Positions 59,881 through 64,000 of a stretch of DNA of 64,000 nucleotides are shown one piece after another. The translations under genes were made by a program, and so were the position numbers. The first letter of the stretch is position 1; each line of letters begins with the position of its first letter. Under the pieces are notes generated by a model. That model saw only the letters and a program-made list of their open reading frames with translations. It searched no databases and was not told the DNA's origin. Source of the stretch: Pythium myriotylum (Eukaryota; Oomycota; Peronosporomycetes; Pythiales; Pythiaceae); contig JALJCQ010000027.1 in the NCBI GenBank assembly GCA_023091665.1, positions 868,001-932,000 on the forward strand. Reading direction: 5' to 3'.

Positions 59881-62800
59881 TCACCTGCCTCCTCTTGACG
59901 GCGACGGCGACCTCGCCACCGACGGCTTCCTGGCCGCTGCGCCGCGCGACGCGAGCTGCTGGCGACGCCCGCCGCGCCGCGCGAGCCGCATCTCGTACTT
60001 GGCCTTGGCCTCGGCGCGGCGCCGTGCTTCTTCCTCGCGCCGCTTGCGTTCCGCGTCGAGCCGCATCTCTTCGCCCACGAGCCACTTCATGTACTCGTCC
60101 TCGTACTTCATGAACATGCGCTCGTTGAACTCGCGGTCCATCTCCTGGCGCTTGAGCTCCGCGATTCGAGCCAGCTCCGCCTCCACGATGCGCTGCGTGC
60201 GCTCTTCCATCTCCATCGCCAGGTTCTCGCGGATCTCGCGCTTGAAGTCTCGTGCACGCCGCAGAGTCGCCGCCTTCTGGTCGTACGACGCCTGCATGGC
60301 CCGCCGCGTCTTCTGCTTAGCCTGTTCCATATCTCGAGTCACTGCTGCCACGCTCGCATCGAAGCGCTCGCCAGGCGTGCGCTGGAGGTCTTGCTTCTGG
60401 TCAGCGGTGAGAATGGCGTGGACGTCGTGAATTTCTGGGCGACGAGCCAGTCCTGACGTTGGAACGACGTCAAACGCGCGAAAGAGACCCTCGTGGTCCA
60501 CAAAGTACTGCGACTGATGCCTCGCCCACTCGCGTGCTAGTGCCTCAGCCTTGGCTTGGACGTACGCCGGCGCGTCGGCGGGGCGGCTGTCGAGAACCCT
60601 CAGCACGTCGTCGAGCGCCGCAGGCAGCTGGCCCAGTAAACGGTAGGCTTCGGCACGAGCCATCACGATCGAGGTTCCTGTCGGAGTTAAGTTCTCGGAG
60701 TTACCGCTGGCTGCAAGCGCGAGCGTGAAACTCTCGATCGCGAGTGCAAACTCTAGCGTGGCCATGTGCAAGTGGCCTTGCAGGCAGTACGCAGTCGCGA
60801 GCTCGGGGATTCCCAAGCGAATCGCACGGTCGAGATCTCCGAGAGCCCCTTCCACGGCAGCCGCCGCTGCAGTTCTCGCGCCAGCTCGCTCGCGTTGAGC
60901 CGTGCTCAGTCGCTCGTGGATTGAGTCCTCGTGCTCGCTCTGATTGGAGACAGCCGAGACTCGCTTTTGGATGGCGCGAAGATCACCCTCGGACGCTGGG
61001 TTCTCATCCGTTTTCTCGTCCATCTGGTTACCGCTGCCTCGCTTTAGCAGTGACTTTTGCTTGGGAGGTCGATACGCAGGTCGCAACCGTACAAACTGGG
61101 CTCCGCGTAGGAGTTGTTCGCACTCTTCGATGACTTCAGTGACCTCTTCGACGACTGTGCGAGCATGCTTGAGCTGTTCACCGTTTCACATGAGTTGGAG
61201 TACCAGCAGCGAGGATCGCTCACCCGATTAGGTTCCCACATACCGTCATGAAGCGACACAGCGCACGTAAGTACAACTGGGCTGGCAATTGTTGCTGTCG
61301 GACCTTCCACCACCCTGCACCGTGGTTGCCTTCGAGGAGAGCAAGCGATGTCGTCACAAGCTCCTCAGCCTCTCCAAATGCACCTTCGGCAAAGCGCTTG
61401 GCTGCCGCAGCGTAGACGTCTTGCACCTGCTGCTGGAGCTTGGGGCCATCATCGCTGTCGACACAGAACGGGTTGTTGGATAAATCCACGAAGCACGACG
61501 GGGACAAGAGTGACACGACGGGTGGCTCACGTGCAAGATGATTGTCGTTCACGTGTAGCGAGCGCAGCGAGTCGGCGAGATCGAGGAAGGAAGTTGGTAA
61601 GTCTTGGATGTGGTTGAATCCCGCGCCAACGTGCTGGAGCTTTTTAAGGATCCCAATCGCGAGGGGTAGCCGTGTAAGCTGGTTGTGATCGCAGCGGAGT
61701 TCAAGCAGCTGAGGCAGCCATGCGACAGCTTCAGGGAGGGCAGGTCCTAGGTAGTTGTGGCTCAGCACGAGGCTGCGAAGCGACCGTAGTCTCGAGATCT
61801 CGCTCGGGATCTCTCGCAGTCGGTTGTGGGAGAGATCGAGACGCACGAGTGACGCGCACGGTGTCTCCACGACTTCCAAGGGGAACGCATGGAGCGAGTT
61901 GCGGGCGAGGTCGAGATCCTGGAGCGTCGTCTTCATCGCGCTTCGCCTGAGGTCGAGTGGGAAATCGATGAACGCGTTGTCGCTGAGGCGAAGTAGACTG
62001 AGTGGCGCCTTGGATAGAAGATCCACAGCGTCCATGGCGACCAAGCCACACTTGCTGGCGGAGAAACACTCGACAGAAGGCAGGAAGCGCAAGCACGTCG
62101 CCAGCGTCGCGAGGTTGGCGTTTTCGTCCAAGTGTATGCGCCGCAGCTGCCCTAGCGCGCCGAACTCTTGCGGAAGCTGGTGGATCTGGTTCCGTCGTAA
62201 GTCGATCTCCTCGAGGCGCTGGAGGTTCCCGATGCTCTCAGGCAGCAACGTGAGACGGTTGGACTCGACGGTTAACCTCCCAAGGTTCGAGAGTGAGCCG
62301 AGGGCCTCGGGAAGCTCGGCCAGCACATTGGCACCCACATGCAGCTCAGTCAGCGCCTCTACCTCGCACAGTTCGTCGGTGAGCGAAGTGAGTCGATTGT
62401 GCGAGAGATCCAAGAGTGTCAGGGCCGCACACTTCTCAATGGACGTGGGGACGGACGCGAGCCGGTTGTGACCCAAGTCGAGCACGCGGAGTTGCGTGAG
62501 GAGGCCCACACCGACCTGCCATTCGCGCGTGTCTCGCAGCAACTTGAGGTCGCCCTCGACGTACGGCAGTTCGTGGAGAGAGTTCCACGCGAGATGTAGT
62601 TCCTGAAGCCCACGCAGCTTCCAGAGCCTCGGTGAGAAAGATGCGATGCGGTTGTGCGAGGCATCGAGAAACGTCAGTGTCGTCGTAGTCTGCAAGCACG
62701 ACGGGAGCCGTGTGAGGTGGTTGTGGCTCAGATCGAGATGCTCGAGGCGAATGAGATCTTGGATCCCCGATGGCACGCGCGTGAGCTGATTCCGCGCGAG

Positions 62801-63451
62801 TGAGAGCCGCGTGAGCGTCGCCAGGTTCCAAATGCGAGAGGACAGCCGCCATGCGTTGAGTCCACTGAGGTCGAGCACGAGCGCTGCGTCCTCGAGATCC
62901 TCGGCCTCGTCTACACGGAGCTGCGCGGCTGACCGAGGAAACTTGCGCTTCTCCTTTCTCGCTCGGCGAGGGTCCTCGTCGTCCTCGCCGTCCTGCTCTT
63001 CATCGCCACTGCCCGCGCCATTGGCTTCATTCGCGGTGGTGTCTTCTGCATTGTCGTCCGCCTCTTCAGCGTGGAAGGCGTCGAAGTCCAGTTCTTCGTC
63101 CTCGTCTTCGTCATCTCTTCTGTGTGCATCTCCGACGCCGAGACGAGCGAAGAGTGCTGGCGGCGTCCACGACGACCCGCCCGTACGACGATCCGTGTAG
63201 AGCGTCTGCTGCGTCGCAGGGTCCTCCGTCGTCACGTAGCGCGCACGCAGCAGACGCGCAACGCGGCGGCGGTCGCGCTGGCCACGGAGCCGCGCCTGCA
63301 GACGGACGACGGCGAACGCCATGAACGAGAGGTCTTCCTCCAGCTGGCCATCGTCTTGGGGGAGTGTCCACGAGGTCTCGCCCGTCTCGACGTGGTAGTA
63401 GTACGTGCACTGCGAAGCCTCGTCGAAGGCTTCTTGCCACAGCGAGGACAT
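59881..63451 (-). CDS. WW-IQ-LRR-TPR-coiled-coil scaffold protein, two exons
   Basis: Exons 61244-63451 and 59881-61173 join across a 70-nt intron (GTATGT donor, AACAG acceptor, phase 0), giving 1166 residues. Order: a WW domain at 4-33 (YYHVETGETSWTLP); an IQ-like motif at about 50-70 (VVRLQARLRGQRDRRRVARL), suggesting calmodulin binding; a second WW-like TDRRTGGSSWTPP; an acidic linker; about 17 leucine-rich repeats from 195 to 650 with LxxLxLxxNxL spacing; helical TPR-like repeats at about 670-950; and a Glu/Arg-rich coiled coil with a basic tail. The two exons were each plausible alone, but the TPR array continues through the junction. It is probably a scaffold; no partner is known to me. 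Confidence 0.78.
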
Positions 63452-63596
63452 GCTATGGAGAGCGTGAAGCGTCGCGATCCTTTGAGATTGAAGAAGTGGC
63501 CGTCAACTCGGAATAGATTAAGTAGTCAGATATGCAGACTGACACGCAAGGCACTAGTTCGAGAGCACGCTATCCGTAGGTTGCGGGGCTCGTGGA

Positions 63597-64000
63597 TCAC
63601 TCGTCTTCTTCGCGCCAAGCGGAACGAACGCTCATGGCCATGAGCTCGGCGACGAGGCCGTCGATGTCGATGGCGTCCGTGGCAGACACGGCCCTGATGG
63701 GGGTCGCGAGCTCTCTCTCGAGCCGCTCGAGCTCGCGGTGGTGCTGCCCCACGGCCGCGCGCAGCTCGCCCTCCTGCTCGTCGGCGCGCGCGACACGTCG
63801 CTCGTACTTAATGATGGCAGCCTTACGCGCTTGGTTGCGCGCCTGCAGATTGCGCGCGGTGTCGGAGTCGGCATGCGCAGCCGCGAGGATCTGCTCGCTG
63901 TGGCGCAGTGCGGCCTGCTCGTCGGCGAGGCTCTGGCGCCAGTAGGCGCGCTCCTTGGCCTTGAGCGCGAGCACGGCGTCCAGCAGCGCCGCCTTCTCGC
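63597..64000 (-). CDS. C-terminal part of a coiled-coil protein, 5' end outside window
   Basis: The frame is open to the window edge and ends at the TGA at 63597. About 134 residues are visible, almost all heptad-type coiled coil rich in Ala, Glu, Arg and Gln, finishing with an acidic WREEDE. No domain is recognisable. The start lies beyond 64000. Confidence 0.6.
   Translation of the reverse strand, partial: EKAALLDAVLALKAKERAYWRQSLADEQAALRHSEQILAAAHADSDTARNLQARNQARKAAIIKYERRVARADEQEGELRAAVGQHHRELERLERELATPIRAVSATDAIDIDGLVAELMAMSVRSAWREEDE

Overview
The window looks like nuclear DNA of an oomycete of the Pythium/Phytophthora type. The evidence is GC-rich compact genes on both strands, rare introns of about 59-79 nt with GTRNGT/YAG borders, and oomycete-type families: START-FYVE-GAF proteins, multi-pass membrane protein pairs, and a GTTLRxxxxxLxCDPMR small-protein family. 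A complete axonemal dynein heavy chain points to a lineage that makes flagellated zoospores. I recognise 22 protein-coding genes (two cut by the window edges), 7 of them with one or two introns. I found no tRNA, rRNA or CRISPR, and no intact transposon.

Layout. 1-6.1 kb: 3' end of a sugar transporter, a multi-pass membrane protein, and a methyltransferase-like MYND zinc-finger protein. 6.1-11.5 kb: a repeat-rich divergent promoter; an exonuclease-like/Ycf45 (SpoIIIAA-type) ATPase; a PH-like coiled-coil protein; and a two-exon, probably mitochondrial protein whose 5' end lies in a perfect 595-bp inverted repeat (11453-12047 and 13370-13964). The repeat brackets a small gene with an in-frame internal duplication. 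14.5-23 kb: a three-exon Tup1-type corepressor, a START-FYVE-GAF protein and a FAM21/WASHC2-like WASH-complex subunit. 24-31.6 kb: a bacterial-type two-domain kinase-like protein and two paralogous WTxEEE/GTTLR proteins separated by gene-poor DNA. 31.6-50 kb: secreted RNase T2, a 12.7-kb intronless dynein heavy chain and two tandem ~740-aa membrane paralogues. 50.3-55.3 kb: a protein with two Tudor/MBT-like modules, next to a USP4/15-type deubiquitinase carrying the same module. 55.5-64 kb: a Ubl-cyclic-nucleotide-binding protein, a glutathione S-transferase divergent from SNRNP27, a WW-IQ-LRR-TPR protein, and the 3' end of a coiled-coil gene.

Functional themes are trafficking (WASHC2, FYVE), flagellar motility (dynein), chromatin and transcription (Tup1, Tudor modules), splicing (SNRNP27) and ubiquitin removal (USP). 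Neighbours mostly look like ordinary eukaryotic neighbours rather than operons. The strongest local relationships are the 595-bp inverted repeat, the module shared by the Tudor and USP genes, and the two paralogue pairs. Starts were placed at ATG codons even where an open frame continues upstream. Gene models are from reading the sequence only; no similarity search or transcript data were available.
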